Source: Bretschneidera sinensis (Eukaryota; Streptophyta; Magnoliopsida; Brassicales; Akaniaceae). From it: DNA of 64,000 nucleotides. The translations under genes were made by a program, and so were the position numbers. The notes under the pieces were generated by a model. The model was given only the letters and a program-made list of their open reading frames with translations, was not told the origin of the DNA and searched no databases. Shown here piece by piece: positions 10,633 to 22,085 of this stretch. Every line of letters starts with the position of its first letter. The stretch's first letter is position 1. The stretch is taken from assembly GCA_023935145.1 (NCBI GenBank), contig CM043699.1:124385036-124449035 (forward strand). The letters are read 5' to 3'.

Positions 10633-13185
10633 ATGCACAGACATCGATCCAAGAATCCGGCATTACTTCCCCTTAATCCCGAGCTAGAGAGGACTATCTA
10701 ATAAAGACATAGAGACAACTCGGAAGAGGATGAAGGAAGAGTTGAGGAAGAGATACTAATAGCAGAACAGAAAGTTGAACAACAACCACTTGAGCGGAAG
10801 CCGATGAAGCAATCCTTCATCCTGCAGAACCTCGAACAACCTTCATGCATTGCGTATCAACTTGAGGCGGAAGGAAATTATTAAATATCCCTGCAAATAC
10901 TCAGTGTACTGACTCACTTTAGGGGTACACCTAGTGAGGATCCACATTTGCACCTTCGAGAGTTCTTCGACCTCTGCAAATTCCAGCACATCTGAGGCTT
11001 AGACCAAGAAGGAATAAGGTTAATTCTTTTCCCTTTTTCCTTGAAAGATAATGCTAAATTATGGTATAATTCTTTGTCTGCAGTTTCCATCCACACTTGG
11101 GAGGAGTTGGCTAGCAAATTCCTAAGGAAGTTCTTCCCAGCCCAAAAGACGAGGCAAATGAGAAAAGAAATTCAATCCTTCCAACAAAAGGATAGTGATC
11201 TATTCTTCGAGGCCTGGGGACACTTCAACGAGCTACTACTCAAGTGTCCACACCACAACCTACCCCAAGACGAACTGGTACAAGCTTTCTATGAAGGTTT
11301 GAGTGATTCTAACAAAAATATTGTTGATTTAGGTTGTGGAGGAGTGCTGATGGAAAAGAGCAGCGAAGAAGCTATGGAACTCTTCGAAACCATGAGTGAA
11401 CACACGCAGCAGTTCTCTTCTTGAGGTAGACATAAAACCAAAAGTAAGGGTATGTATGAGGTAAGCCTAAATGAAGGATTATCTCCTCAATTGGCTGCTG
11501 TGGAGAGGAAACTTGACCTATTAGTTAAAGCCATAGCTCCTCAAAACACCTCAATGAACCCACCAGCTACATCACTCCACGTATGTGCCATTTGCTCACA
11601 ATTTGATCATAATACTGATACATGTCCCTTGTATTCATCTGCAGATCATGAGCAAGCCAATTTTGTGGGACCAAATAATTATCCGCCGAAGAACAACCCC
11701 TATGCCAACACATACAACCCTGGATAGCGGAATCACCCGAATTTCTCATGGAGCAACAACTAAAATAGTCAAGGGTAGCAAAGAAACTTCCAACCAGCAA
11801 CCTAATCTGCTCCTGAACCAAAGAAGAATGACCTTGAAAGTCTTATGAGGCAACTAGCGACTCAGCATCAACAAATCCTGAATAAACATGAACAATTCAT
11901 GGAAGAGTCAAGGCAATTTCGGACTGAAATGAGGTAAATCACTGTGAAACACGATCAAACCATTCAAGGACTAGAGGTACAAATGGGACAGTTGGCCAAA
12001 GAATTGAGTAGCAGAAAGCAAGGAGAACTCCCAGCCCAGCCACTGCCTAATCCAAGAGAACATCAGCAACTGAATGTTGTAACTACCTTAAGAAGTGGTA
12101 AGGTCATCGGAACCAATGAGCCTACACAAGCATCTCCAGACCAAGCCTCCACATCTAAGGTAAGAGAGATGGAAAAGGTAAATACACCTCCACCTTTCCC
12201 TCAGAGGTTAATGAAGCCTAAGAAGGAAACTAAAATGATAGACATTTTCGAAACCTTGAAAAAGGTAGAAATAAACATTCCTTTATTAGATGCGATTAAA
12301 CAACTTCCTGCTTATGCTAAATTCTTAAAATATTATTGCACTAACAAATGAAAGTTTTAGGAGCATGAGATGGTAACCTTGACCGAAGAGGTAAGTGTTG
12401 TATTATTGAGAAAATTACCACCCAAGCTAAAAGATCCAGGTAGTTTTACTATTCCTTGTAGGCTAGGTGACCAGCTTTTTGAGCATGCATTATTGGACCT
12501 AGGAGCGAGTGTCAATTTGCTACCTTGCAGTATATTCGAGACACTAGGTTTGGGAGAACTCCAACCAACCTCTATTACTTTACAATTGGCTGACAGAAGC
12601 ATCAAACGACCAAGAGGTATCCTCGAGGATGTTTTGGTAAGAGTAAGTAAATTTATTTTACCTGCTGATTTTATTGTATTAGACATGGAGGGGTGCCATA
12701 TGCCTGTACCACTCCCTATCATCTTAGGGAGATCATTTATTATCACTGCTGACACAAACATTAATGTAAAAAGAGGTATTGTCACAATGAGAGTAAATGA
12801 TGAAGAAATAGAATTTAAAATCTTTAATACATTAGACTCCACTAAAACTACTGATGAGTGTCACAATGTGAGTTTCATACAAGGTATTGATAAGGAAGTG
12901 TCTAAAGTCCATTACACTGTTCCATTGAAAACCATCCATGCTGACATGAGATTGGCCATTAGGCCAAAGGATAATATGATTAAAGATATCCATGGAGCTG
13001 AGCACACCATCAAGAGCACACCTAAACCTTCAAGTAAGTATAATCCTCAAGTTAAAAATCGTGTACTTACTAATACTACTCTTCCTTGTTTTATCTACCA
13101 GGTACCAAAATTGGAGACAAAGCAGCTATTAACGGACCTAGAACCACCTGATGAGGGCCTTAAGTGCCTTCTTCAAAAGACGTAG
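10633..13185 (+). pseudogene. gag: gag-protease of B, joined to the last codons of pol
   Basis: ATG 10633 (MHRHRSKNP) is conserved in C and G. The gag core (HLREFFDLCKFQHI, then LASKFLRKFFPAQKTRQMRK) lies at about 10940-11424. A CCHC knuckle (CAICSQFDHNTDTC) is near 11590, and the protease active site LLDLGASVNLLP near 12500. All segments share one frame with no frameshift but many stops, several where related copies have Gln, Arg or Trp codons. After about 13140 the frame reaches KCLLQKT, matching the end of G's pol, so the RT-RNase H-integrase block was lost by deletion. Gag would form the particle and the protease would cleave the polyprotein. Confidence 0.85.
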
Positions 13186-14053
13186 CCTTAAAAGCTACCA
13201 TAGAGAGCGCTTGAGCAAATTCCACTTGCATAAATGTATAGCTCAAGTGCCTCTATCGAGGTTAGTGGTTCAAAATGCCACCAAAATACGGTATGCCTGT
13301 ATCGTTCTGATTTTGTTTTTGGTAAGTTTTAAATACACTGTACATTCTGCAATGCACTTGAGCGCACCATTCATTAGGCTCGAGCGGACATCCCCCACAC
13401 CCGAGTGCGCACGAGCACATTACCCTACACACTTGCGCATCATGCGATCGAGCGTACTTCACAAATGCGCTTGAGCGCAATCAGGGCAGAGAGGGCACGT
13501 GCATATTATAAACAATTTCCCTTTTCCTCTTCATTTACGCTTTAGTGCACCTCGCACTCTCAAAAATCGCACTTTGCCTCCTCTTGCCCTAATCTTGCAT
13601 GGTAACTGACCTCAACTCTCATCTGCCACTCCACACCACCACTACCTCACCACATAACCAAGCCCACCACTAGACCTATCTATTTTATTTCACCCTTGAA
13701 CATACACTACCTTCTTAAGCACATAAGGTACACAAATGTCTTTTTTTTTGTTTTTAGATACTTACACGCACACACGGGTCTTGATCTTTCATTTACATAT
13801 ACGTAATCTAAATATGTTAGTCTTATACGTTGATTGAGTCTGTTTACATTTGCAGGAGGTTTGAATCAAGGGAATATAAATTCTACCGTTTCTGGTTTTT
13901 GGTGCACGTAAAGTGTTCAAAAAATTGATTGACTGAGTGCGATCGAGCGCTTGGTATTAGTGATTGAGCGCACATTAATCTGTGCGATCGAGAGCATCAA
14001 CAGCTGCGCACGAGTGCAATGACACCAGAAGCAACACTGCTTGTCCACACCAC
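13186..14053 (+). other. Spacer of B between pol end and env-position ORF
   Basis: It is homologous to 42228-43032 of G in reverse. It contains palindromic clusters at about 13365-13485 and 13934-14020 (GCGATCGAGCGC type) and a C/T-rich stretch at 13500-13700. No credible protein. Confidence 0.65.
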
Positions 14054-15180
14054 ATGGCTTCCACATCCCGAGCTTCCATCAGGCATCTCGGCCTAGTTTC
14101 GAACAGTGTGAAATACTGTTCGAGACAACATTCAATGTGGAAGAAGACTTTAAGAGTTTGGATGCCACAAGATAGACGGTCCAAGAATTCAAGAACCAGG
14201 GACTTAAGTGACTATTTAAACCGGTCTGCTCAACGATATACACTCGATTCGTAGTCAGTTTCTATGAGAACCTGACCTATGACTGCACCAGGCCAGAAAT
14301 CTTATCTTCCTCAGTCCAGGGCAGATTCATAGAGCTGACCACCACTGACATAGCTAGCTCTTTACACTGCTGTGATGAGTCTCCATCGAAGGACAGCCAC
14401 ATAGAGGAGCAGCCTGACTCGTTCCCTCTCCCACACATCATTGAGGATATGTGTGCAGGATAGTATGCAGACCACCACAATAATGCGGGGAGCCGGTCTC
14501 GGTTGCCTCCCCATTTATGGTTCATTGACTCAGTCCTGCAGCGAAACGTCTGTCCTTTGGGGCACAAGACACAGAGGCAGGATCAGTTCTTATAGGCCCT
14601 TTAATCCTTTCACCGGGGTCACTGGTACTCCATTCCAGTGGTCATATGGAGTTAGATACACAAGTTCTGGGATGGGGTGCATAACCGGTAAACGACCACA
14701 GATAATGCGCAGGGCTTTCCTTTCCCCTTCTTGCTCAGTCATATCTTCAAGAAGAAGGGGATTAGAGGCTCATCTATAGACAGCATGGTTAGTGACTATC
14801 CTTTCTTTAGGAGAGCCTAGTGGAGCCTCAACCAGTCTCACATGCCCCGAGGACCTCGGGCACAGATTCCAGCTACCGAGCCTATAGCAGATGATCCGAT
14901 GGAGGCTGAGCATTCACGAGTGAGCCCTTCATGGGAGGAGGATCAGACAGACATAGGATCCATGGAGTATCAGCACCTCCTAGATGAGCTATCCTCCTTC
15001 CATTGTGAGCTATCTGACATCTGTCAAGAGGATCGTGAGGTAGCCCATTTGATCTATCAGCAGATCAATGGGTTAGAGGCACAGTTTACATGACAAGAGG
15101 CGATGCTACAGGCCATCCTTGGCCGTCTACCTCCTGTACCTGGTATCTCTTCGACTGCACCCACTGATAATCAGCAGTGA
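14054..15180 (+). pseudogene. Env-position ORF of B, frameshifted
   Basis: Pieces match G's env-position ORF in order: RWTVQEF and LFKPVCST near 14170-14240, a segment with SSSVQG and LHCCDESP near 14310-14390, then an almost open C-terminal part from 14842 (MPRGPRAQIPATEP) to TGA 15178-15180. The nominal ATG (14054, MASTSRAS) is in another frame from the next conserved block, and more shifts and stops follow, so it is dead. It belongs to the plant transposon protein family of Athila third ORFs. Role unknown. B keeps this ORF although it lost RT and integrase. Confidence 0.75.
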
Positions 15181-15435
15181 GGGGATACCCCATCTAGCTG
15201 AAGACATAAAACTTAGCGCTCATAGGAGGTACCCCAGACATATCCTTTTTATTTTAGTACTTTTCTTTTGTTTATATTTATATTTACATATCTATTATTT
15301 ATATTTTTTGTTTTTCGGAACAATATTTATTTTTCTTTGTCAGGTACTTAGTGCATGCATCTAGTTCAAGTTTGGGGGCGTGTTACAAGCAACCTAGTTC
15401 TCTATGTCCTAGGTCAGATCTTTCCATGTCACACA

Positions 15436-15471
15436 CACATTGGGGACAATGTGCATTTTAAGTTTGGGGGT
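15436..15471 (+). promoter_or_regulatory. Internal hairpin-PPT module of B
   Basis: A perfect 7-bp stem CACATTG/CAATGTG (15436-15442, 15447-15453) closes a GGGA loop and is followed by AAGTTTGGGGGT. The true PPT shows the same hairpin-then-tract order. Confidence 0.7.
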
Positions 15472-15903
15472 AGTGGGAGATATTATCACACCACGCACTT
15501 GCAACACATGCACACACTAAGTCTTAGTTTTTTTTTTTCGTTTTTTAAGAAAGATAAATGCATGTTCCTATGGTAACAAAAATTTTGGTTGATTTAAAAA
15601 TTTGATAAAGCTTCATTAGTAAGCTTAAAAGCTATAACACATAGTCTTGTAATGGGAATTTTATAAAGTTTAGTTACCTACCTCAAGGCACATAAGAATT
15701 CACGAGTTTGATCCAAATTTGCACAAACACAATTAGCATGCATTTGTGTGAGGAATAACACATGATTCTTTTATATATGTTTCCATAACCTAACTGTAAT
15801 CTGATATCTTGTTAAAAAGAACACTTTGGCATAAGAAAAATAAATAAAAATGTTCATCATGCAAAAATAAAAAAATGAAAGCTTCTAGTGATCATTAAAA
15901 ACT

Positions 15904-16062
15904 TTCCACTGAGTAACTGGGCCTCTTGCCTCAGTAAGTATTGAGTGTTCACGTCAAAAGGTGGGAAGTAAGCCTTTAATGATCATAATAAAAAAAAATT
16001 CACTAAGTAACTGGGCCTCTTGCCTCAGTAAGCATTGAGTGTTCTCGTCAAAAGGTGGGAAT
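15904..16062 (+). repeat. Duplicated ~60-nt 3' module of B
   Basis: Two copies (15904-15968, 16001-16062) of a motif with ACTGAG ... CTCAGT inverted ends, GCCTCTTGCC inside, and a GTGTTC(A/T)CGTCAAAAGG tail. Copies also occur twice in C, E and G and once in D. Confidence 0.7.
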
Positions 16063-16124
16063 TTCATCTAAAAGCATTAAAACCTGTTAGTTCCGTAGCC
16101 TTTTTTACTCGAGTAACTAAGCTC

Positions 16125-16154
16125 TTAGGGGTGTCTTTACACCTAATGCCCTAA
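16125..16154 (+). promoter_or_regulatory. TTAGGG/CCCTAA hairpin of B
   Basis: Outer stem TTAGGG (16125-16130) with CCCTAA (16149-16154), inner stem GTGT/ACAC around CTTT, CTAATG bulge. Present in C, and in reverse in E and G; degenerate in D. Confidence 0.65.
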
Positions 16155-16587
16155 AACCATTTGGTTTAGGAGTCATTGGCCAAACACTCGTTACAAGGGT
16201 CAAATAGAAAGCTCGATGGAACTCAACATGGCAAAAATAGCATGATAAAAGAAAAAGGAAGGAGAACCAAGTATTATGCCTTTTTATTCTCTTTAAATAA
16301 GAAATTCGATTAAGGTTTGGGCACTGAAACACTATACACTAAAATTATGTGGAAGCCCCATCTTACATGTGCTAATTCATCACACACAAATCAAACTTGC
16401 GATGCCTTAAGCCAACCTTAGGTAAGTAACATAAAGCTTTTGAAAGTTCTTTTGCAATCCAAAAATGTGTTTTTATTATAAGCTTACTCATGAACGGTTA
16501 TCATGGTTTTATGCACAACCCAAATTTTTTAGTATCATGAAAATAAATTTATCTTTAAATTTTGTTTCAACATAGTCTTTTGTTTTG

Positions 16588-16625
16588 TATTGCTAAGGGA
16601 CTAGCAATATATAAGTTTGGGGGTG
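16588..16625 (+). promoter_or_regulatory. Stem-loop and PPT of B
   Basis: TATTGCTA (16588-16595) and TAGCAATA (16602-16609) are perfectly inverted; AAGTTTGGGGGTG (16613-16625) abuts the 3' LTR. Confidence 0.85.
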
Positions 16626-17842
16626 TGATAAGAGCTTAAATAGTCATATTTAAGCCCCTTAATTTATACTTGTTAGGCTCTTTATTTATCTATTTTAGTA
16701 GATTATACTTTATTTTCGTGTTTTATGTGTTTTTAACAGGGCTTGGATAAAAAGATGATAAATTGGAGCTTTTAGGAGCAAAAGTCAAGTTCTGCCATCC
16801 AGCAAGATGCGCTCGAGCGCACTTCCCTTGAGATCGATCACACAAGAGCACTAGTGCACTTGAAGAAGGCTCGAGTGCATCCCGCATACGCTCAAGTGCA
16901 ATCACTCCAAAGGCAGCAGAGCTTGATATAGAAAGAAGTCTTCCGATTCCAAAAAGGACTTAAGGTTTCAGGACACCAAGAGGATCCTAGTAGAAAGCTT
17001 AGGAGAGGAATTGACGACTCGTCTCCCGAGTCTTCTTCAGTTTTAGTTTTCTATTTGTTTTAATTATGTTTAGCATGTTTACTTTATCTAGTATGTGTAA
17101 CTAAACTCATATAGGGCTCGATTGAAGCCCTAGTTATGCTTTTCCATATGTTCATTCATTGATTATCTTTGCTTTAGCCTTGTTAGAATATTTAACTTGA
17201 TTAATACTTGTTTGTATTTAAATTCCTCATATGTGTGTGCCTGATCAACGTATGCATGTGGTATGGATATGTTAGTCAAATCAATTTGGATGACCAAGTC
17301 CTGGGTTCGACATTAGTAACAAGGGATATCCACACTGGATTCCCGGGTTAATCAACATGGGAAATCGGGAGCAGACCAAGCCCTAGGTCCCATGTGGTTG
17401 CCGATCTCCACAGCCCTTATGCTCTCCTAAGGAACAACTCAGTATACACCCATGCTGAATCCCTTAAGAGAGAAAAGAGCTAGAGTATACACCATGCCTA
17501 ACTCATTGCATAGGGAGATCAATAGCCTAAGGTGTGGATCCAGCCCTTAGGTTGGCAACCATTAGATATTCATGATAAGGCTAGAGCATTGAAACTTTAG
17601 TTAGTGGGAAAGTATAATTAGTGGTGGATATCGTAGCCTATGTTCTTATTATTGTTATTCACTCACAATCAAACTGTTATTTCTATTTTTAACTTGAAGA
17701 AACTAATTATAAATAGAAATTCACCAATCCCTATGGAAATGATCTCGCACTTGCACACTATGCTACCACAGACCTTTTGCACTTGCAAGTAAAACTAGAA
17801 CGATTATTTGCTTAATTATTTAGGTAGATAATCGCTTTAACA
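16626..17842 (+). repeat. 3' LTR of B
   Basis: TGATAAGAGCTTAAATA ... CTTTAACA. Compared with the 5' LTR it lacks one U3 array unit (about 18 bp) and a 50-bp stretch that includes the TATA box, so this copy probably cannot start transcription at the usual site. Confidence 0.9.
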
Positions 17843-18899
17843 ATATAGTGCCTATAGGATGAAAATGGATTATTAAGACAAAGATTGGAGTAGATGAAAA
17901 GGTATAGACTTATAATGCAAGGCTTGTAGTGAAGGGTAAGCAAAAGCAAGGTATTAACTTTGACAAAACCTTCTCTCTAGTAGGCATGCTAAAATCTCTT
18001 AGTATTTAACTTACAATTGCTATATACCATGACTATGAGATATGATAGATGGATGGACGTAAAGACTGTATGAATAGGATACCATATGCGTTGACAATTG
18101 GTTCCATCATGTATGCCATATTGTTTTAATATGGAAAATTCAAAACAGGGACTCTTTCCATTGAGTCATGGAATTTATTTCTTAAAAGAGATGTCCCTAA
18201 AGACTCTAGAAAATAGGGAATGAATGAATATGATACCATATGCGTCGACAATTGGTTCCATCATGTATGCCATGTTATGTGTGGGGCCTGATGTTGCATA
18301 TGTTCTAAGTGTTATGAGATAATTTCAGTCTAATCTAGGTGAGGGTCACTACATAGCTACGAAAAACATTATTAGGTTCTTGAGAAGAACCAAAGATCTT
18401 TTTCTTATGTATGGAAGAACATATTTGAAACTTGAGGGCTTCGCAGACTCTAGTTTTGAATTTGACAAAGGTGAAAGTAAATAAGTCTCTAGATATGTGT
18501 TCCCTTTGAATGGTGGAGCAGTGAGCTAAAAGAGTTTCAAGAAACCACTAAGGATTCAACAACAAAGGCCGAATACATTACAGTATTAGAAGCTATTTGG
18601 ATGAGAAAGTTCATCAATGAACTAGGAATGGCTCCAAACATTTTTAATCCAGTAATTTTGTATTGTGATAACAATAGTGCTATTGCACAAGCAAAGGAAC
18701 CAAGATCTCATTAGAAGACCAAGAACAATTTGCGATGGTTCCATTTGATTAGAGAAATATTTGAAAGAGATGATATAAAGGTGGAAAGCGTTTCATAGTG
18801 GATCCACCAACTAAGGTGATTTCCCAACAACAATGATCGCAATTGTGAGAAAATGGGAGTGAGATATATGGGCAATTAGCTTTAGTGCAACTAGGAGAT
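17843..18899 (+). pseudogene. Cop1 RT and RNase H remnants
   Basis: It continues the RT interrupted by B (KWIIKTKIGVDEK) to MDVKT near 18065, then lacks the RT core; a 42-bp segment (18078-18119) duplicated from 18232-18273 fills the gap. RNase H follows (IGSIMYAM; TTKAEYITVLEAIW; LYCDNNSAIAQAKEPRSH near 18660-18720). Stops are frequent. A purine-rich stretch AACTAGGAGATTG precedes the LTR at about 18888-18901. Confidence 0.75.
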
Positions 18900-20520
18900 T
18901 GATAGTAGTATGCCCTATAAGCCAATAGCATTTGATGTTATGTATATATTACTTTTAATTTATCTTATTCATTTATGGACAATAAAAATAGAAAATGAAA
19001 TTTATTTTGTTTATCATGTTTATTACAACTCGTTGCATGTGCATTGCATGATAAAGCCCATAGAATAAGAGTAATGGAAATAAGCACCATGATGAGATCA
19101 TGCTAGTGAGATGTATTTCCTTAAGCTTTATTCTTAAATTTTCCTAATCATATGATCATTAAGAAAGACATTAGTGAATCTGGATAGATTAGTACATACT
19201 ATGTTTCCTCAAGGAGTTGAAGGTGATTGATCTCATAGTCACTAGTGTGTAAGGAACTAAAACAAGTTATGTAAGTGCTTGTTTCAGGTACGCCAAACTA
19301 AATCAACTAAGAAGTTTCTAATGAAAATTTTATTGGCTGCCAATAGAAGTTCTTACATTGCAGTTGTGCAAGTGATCCTTGGACTTGAGGCACCATAGAT
19401 GCCTTGTGTGTAGGTTATCATGATTTAATTATATCTAAATATGATTCTAATCATGGGTCACAAAAGAGTATTAATTAAGTATGATAGATTATGCATGGAG
19501 GTATGTGAGTGTAAAATAGTGGATCCATCACTCTTAGTAAAAGAGAGAGATTGTCTTTTGTGATTGGATTAAGTCATAGCTTGGAAATTCCTTGGCCAAG
19601 GTGTGGTGGAATTAGAAAGAAGTTTCTAATTTTACCATTTAAGTTATATACTTGAGATCAAGAAACATATTATAAAATATTAGGGCTTGACATTAAATCT
19701 ATGTCGTAGGTTTGATTAGGGACATAGTTTTATGGAAGGTTTGAATTGTATCGTAATTGTCAACAGAATGGTTCACATTAATTCATATTGTCTGGGTAGT
19801 CATGACATACTGCTAGATATCAATCATAACTTATAGAAGCCCTTAAGAATTAATTGTAACTAATTTTTTATTTAAGAGGGATTAAAAGGAGTTTAAATTC
19901 AATTAAAATTGAAAAGAATTTTAATTAATTGAAAGGGATCCAATTGTTACATAATTGTTATGACTTACTGCCAACGCAATATTGAACCTAAAGGGTTAAA
20001 CATAATTGGGTAATTGCAAGATTAGGTAAAACTAATGGACTTATAGAGAGATTTTTAGGAATTAATTAAACTAGGAGTTTAATTACAATTTTAGAAGTCT
20101 TGGAGTTTTTAGGAGTAATGGCTCTATATAAAGGTTCTATTTGATAAAACTCCTAATGCTTGATTATTGAAATTGTTTCAGTCTTTATTTCTTTCTAAAA
20201 ATACCAAATTTTCAAAGCTGCCAGGGAATTTTCGGCCAGCCCTAGTTCTCTTATTCGTGCTATGTTCGACGTCCTAAAGAAGGAGATCTTTGTTCTTAGT
20301 TTCTCGTATGGATATGCTTAGAGGCCGAACGCTTAAACGGCTCATGAACTCTACACTGAATTTCAATCGGAATCTTCATAACGGTATAAATCTCTTACCT
20401 TTTATGGAGAGTGATTATAATTCTAATAGATTCATAGAGAAATTCATTAGATTAAGTTTATTTGAATAAAAATAAATAAATTTTCTCTATGTATTTATAT
20501 CGGTAAACTTATAAAGTCTG
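18900..20520 (+). repeat. 3' LTR of Cop1 (right end approximate)
   Basis: It starts TGATAGTAGTATGCCCTATA after the purine tract, as in many plant copia LTRs. A TATA box (TATATAAAG) is at 20125-20133. The terminal CA is not identified; Tat-type gag sequence is recognisable from about 20840 and probably begins near 20521. Confidence 0.55.
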
Positions 20521-22085
20521 TCGCTCTTGTCCTACAGCCCAACTAGAGGAAGCTCCAAGGAGGTCAGTAGAGGTTGGACCTATTGAGCCTTTCACTCACC
20601 TTGAGAAGGTGACCTCTAGTAGAAGAAATGATCTACTTGATCAAGGTCGAGCTCAATAGCTCCCTCTTGAGCAACAAAACCTAGCAGATGAAGTCCTCGA
20701 TGTTTCGCTTGTGACAATGAGTTTGTCCCCAATTCTTGCTAAGAAAAGCAATAACAAGACCATGACAAGTCCGAGGTAATAGACAACTGAAGGAAATGAT
20801 TGTCCAAATCAGACTTCCTCTGAAATAAATAGGATTGGATGTCAGAGATGAGTTTAAGTCATTTGACAACCCCTTTAGGTTGGAGATCATGGTTGAGTCG
20901 TCCAACAACTCCAAGCTCCTAAGTATGGAAACATATTTTGGCCAAACTTTCCCAATTAAGCACCTAGAAACTTATGCCTCTTTGTTATTGCTCCATGGAT
21001 ACTCAGATGCCTTAATGTGCCGAGCTTTCCCATAACTCTAAGGGGAATGACTAGGACATATTTTTCTCGCTTACCAACAAGCTCAATCAAGTTATTCACC
21101 AACCTCAATGTTCAGTTGATAGCCCAATTCTTTAGCAATCGAGGTCCAAAAAAGACCACCAAAAGTCTTCTCACCATAACCTAATACCCTGAGGAAAGCC
21201 TTCATCAATACAATCACTTCACCCCTCATTCTATCAGAGATGAGACCTAGACCAAAAAGTCACAGTTATGGCATTCATCAACGACTTCTAAGCCTACAAC
21301 TTTAGCCATTATATTTTAAGGAGTCAAATGCACACTGCGTCCAAGCTTTTCACCAAGGTTCATAAGTTTGTTATAGTAGAAGAATATTAGGCTTTCTGCA
21401 AACAATGGGAATATGCCTTAACAAGGAAGTAAAACAAATAATCGGATGCTCCAAAGTTGAATGATGACCTTGGTATGAGCAATAGAGGCAAGGGAAGCAA
21501 GAGTAGTAGACCTAAAATTGGGGTATAAAGGTTTGAGATTTACACACCCCTCAATGCCCACCAAGTACCCTCTATATGGCTTCTCGGGAGACCTTCTCTA
21601 TCTAAAAGGCAGCATCACCTTGTTGATGACAATGAGTATTGCCCCTTACTAAACCACCATTACGAGCATCTTCTTGGTCATAGACCTCCTGTCAACCTAC
21701 AATGCCATTTTTGGAAGGCCAAGAATGAATTCAATGAAGGTTGTGGTCTCAACTTCCCACCTGAAGATGAAGTTCTCGAGTGAACAAGGCATTGGCAAAG
21801 TCAAAGGCAACCAAGAAACTGCTCAACTTTGTTATTTATCCTCCATGAAAAGCAATGACAAGACTAATGTCCACTAGATAGAGGACTTGAGGGATGAGGC
21901 AAATCAGCTAAGGGGAAAACCCATGAAAGACATGATTTCTATATCGCTAGTAGAAGAAGACGACAACAAGAGGATACAAGTCGGCTTCGGCTTGGAGAGA
22001 AAACTCTGAGCCTAGTTAATCTTATTTCTTCATGAAAACCAAGAAGTGTTCATCTGGTCAACCTCAAACATTTTAGGAATTGACT
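20521..22085 (+). pseudogene. Tat-type Ty3/gypsy gag-protease fragment
   Basis: Heavily decayed. The gag region shows HLETYASLLLLHGYSDALMC and CRAFP with weak continuation to about 21430. The protease C-terminal region (VIDLLSTYNAIFGRP, HLKMKFSSEQGIGKVKGNQE) is at 21674-21860, a pattern typical of Tat/Retand-like plant gypsy elements. The last bases before 22086 read FLHENQEVFIWSTSNILGID in one frame, the usual approach to RT in this family. RT itself is absent; C sits at the break. Confidence 0.65.

Larger units (their letters stand above)
15181..16587 (+). other. 3' non-coding region of B with conserved modules
   Basis: In order: a post-stop conserved motif (15195-15233), PPT-like tract (about 15368-15379), hairpin plus PPT-like tract (15436-15471), duplicated module (15904-15968 and 16001-16062), TTAGGG hairpin (16125-16154), then AT-rich sequence to the PPT hairpin. 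C, D, E and G show the same order. No ORF with recognisable content. Confidence 0.75.
9055..17842 (+). mobile_element. Athila element B, full length but lacking RT to integrase
   Basis: Two LTRs (9055-10341 and 16626-17842), a tRNA-Asp PBS, gag-pro, env-position ORF, 3' non-coding modules and PPT. Flanks are GTATA (9050-9054) and ATATA (17843-17847), a one-mismatch target-site duplication inside Cop1. RT, RNase H and integrase are missing: protease-region sequence runs directly into the last codons of pol near 13150. Confidence 0.92.
7956..20520 (+). mobile_element. Ty1/copia element Cop1, split by B and internally deleted
   Basis: It is visible as 7956-9054 (gag zinc knuckle, protease, end of integrase, start of RT), then 17843-18899 (RT and RNase H remnants) and an LTR from about 18900. 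The RT reading frame continues across the B insertion. The 5' part lies left of element A, outside the window. The right end of the LTR is not resolved; about 20400-20520 is my estimate because Tat-type sequence begins after it. Confidence 0.75.
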
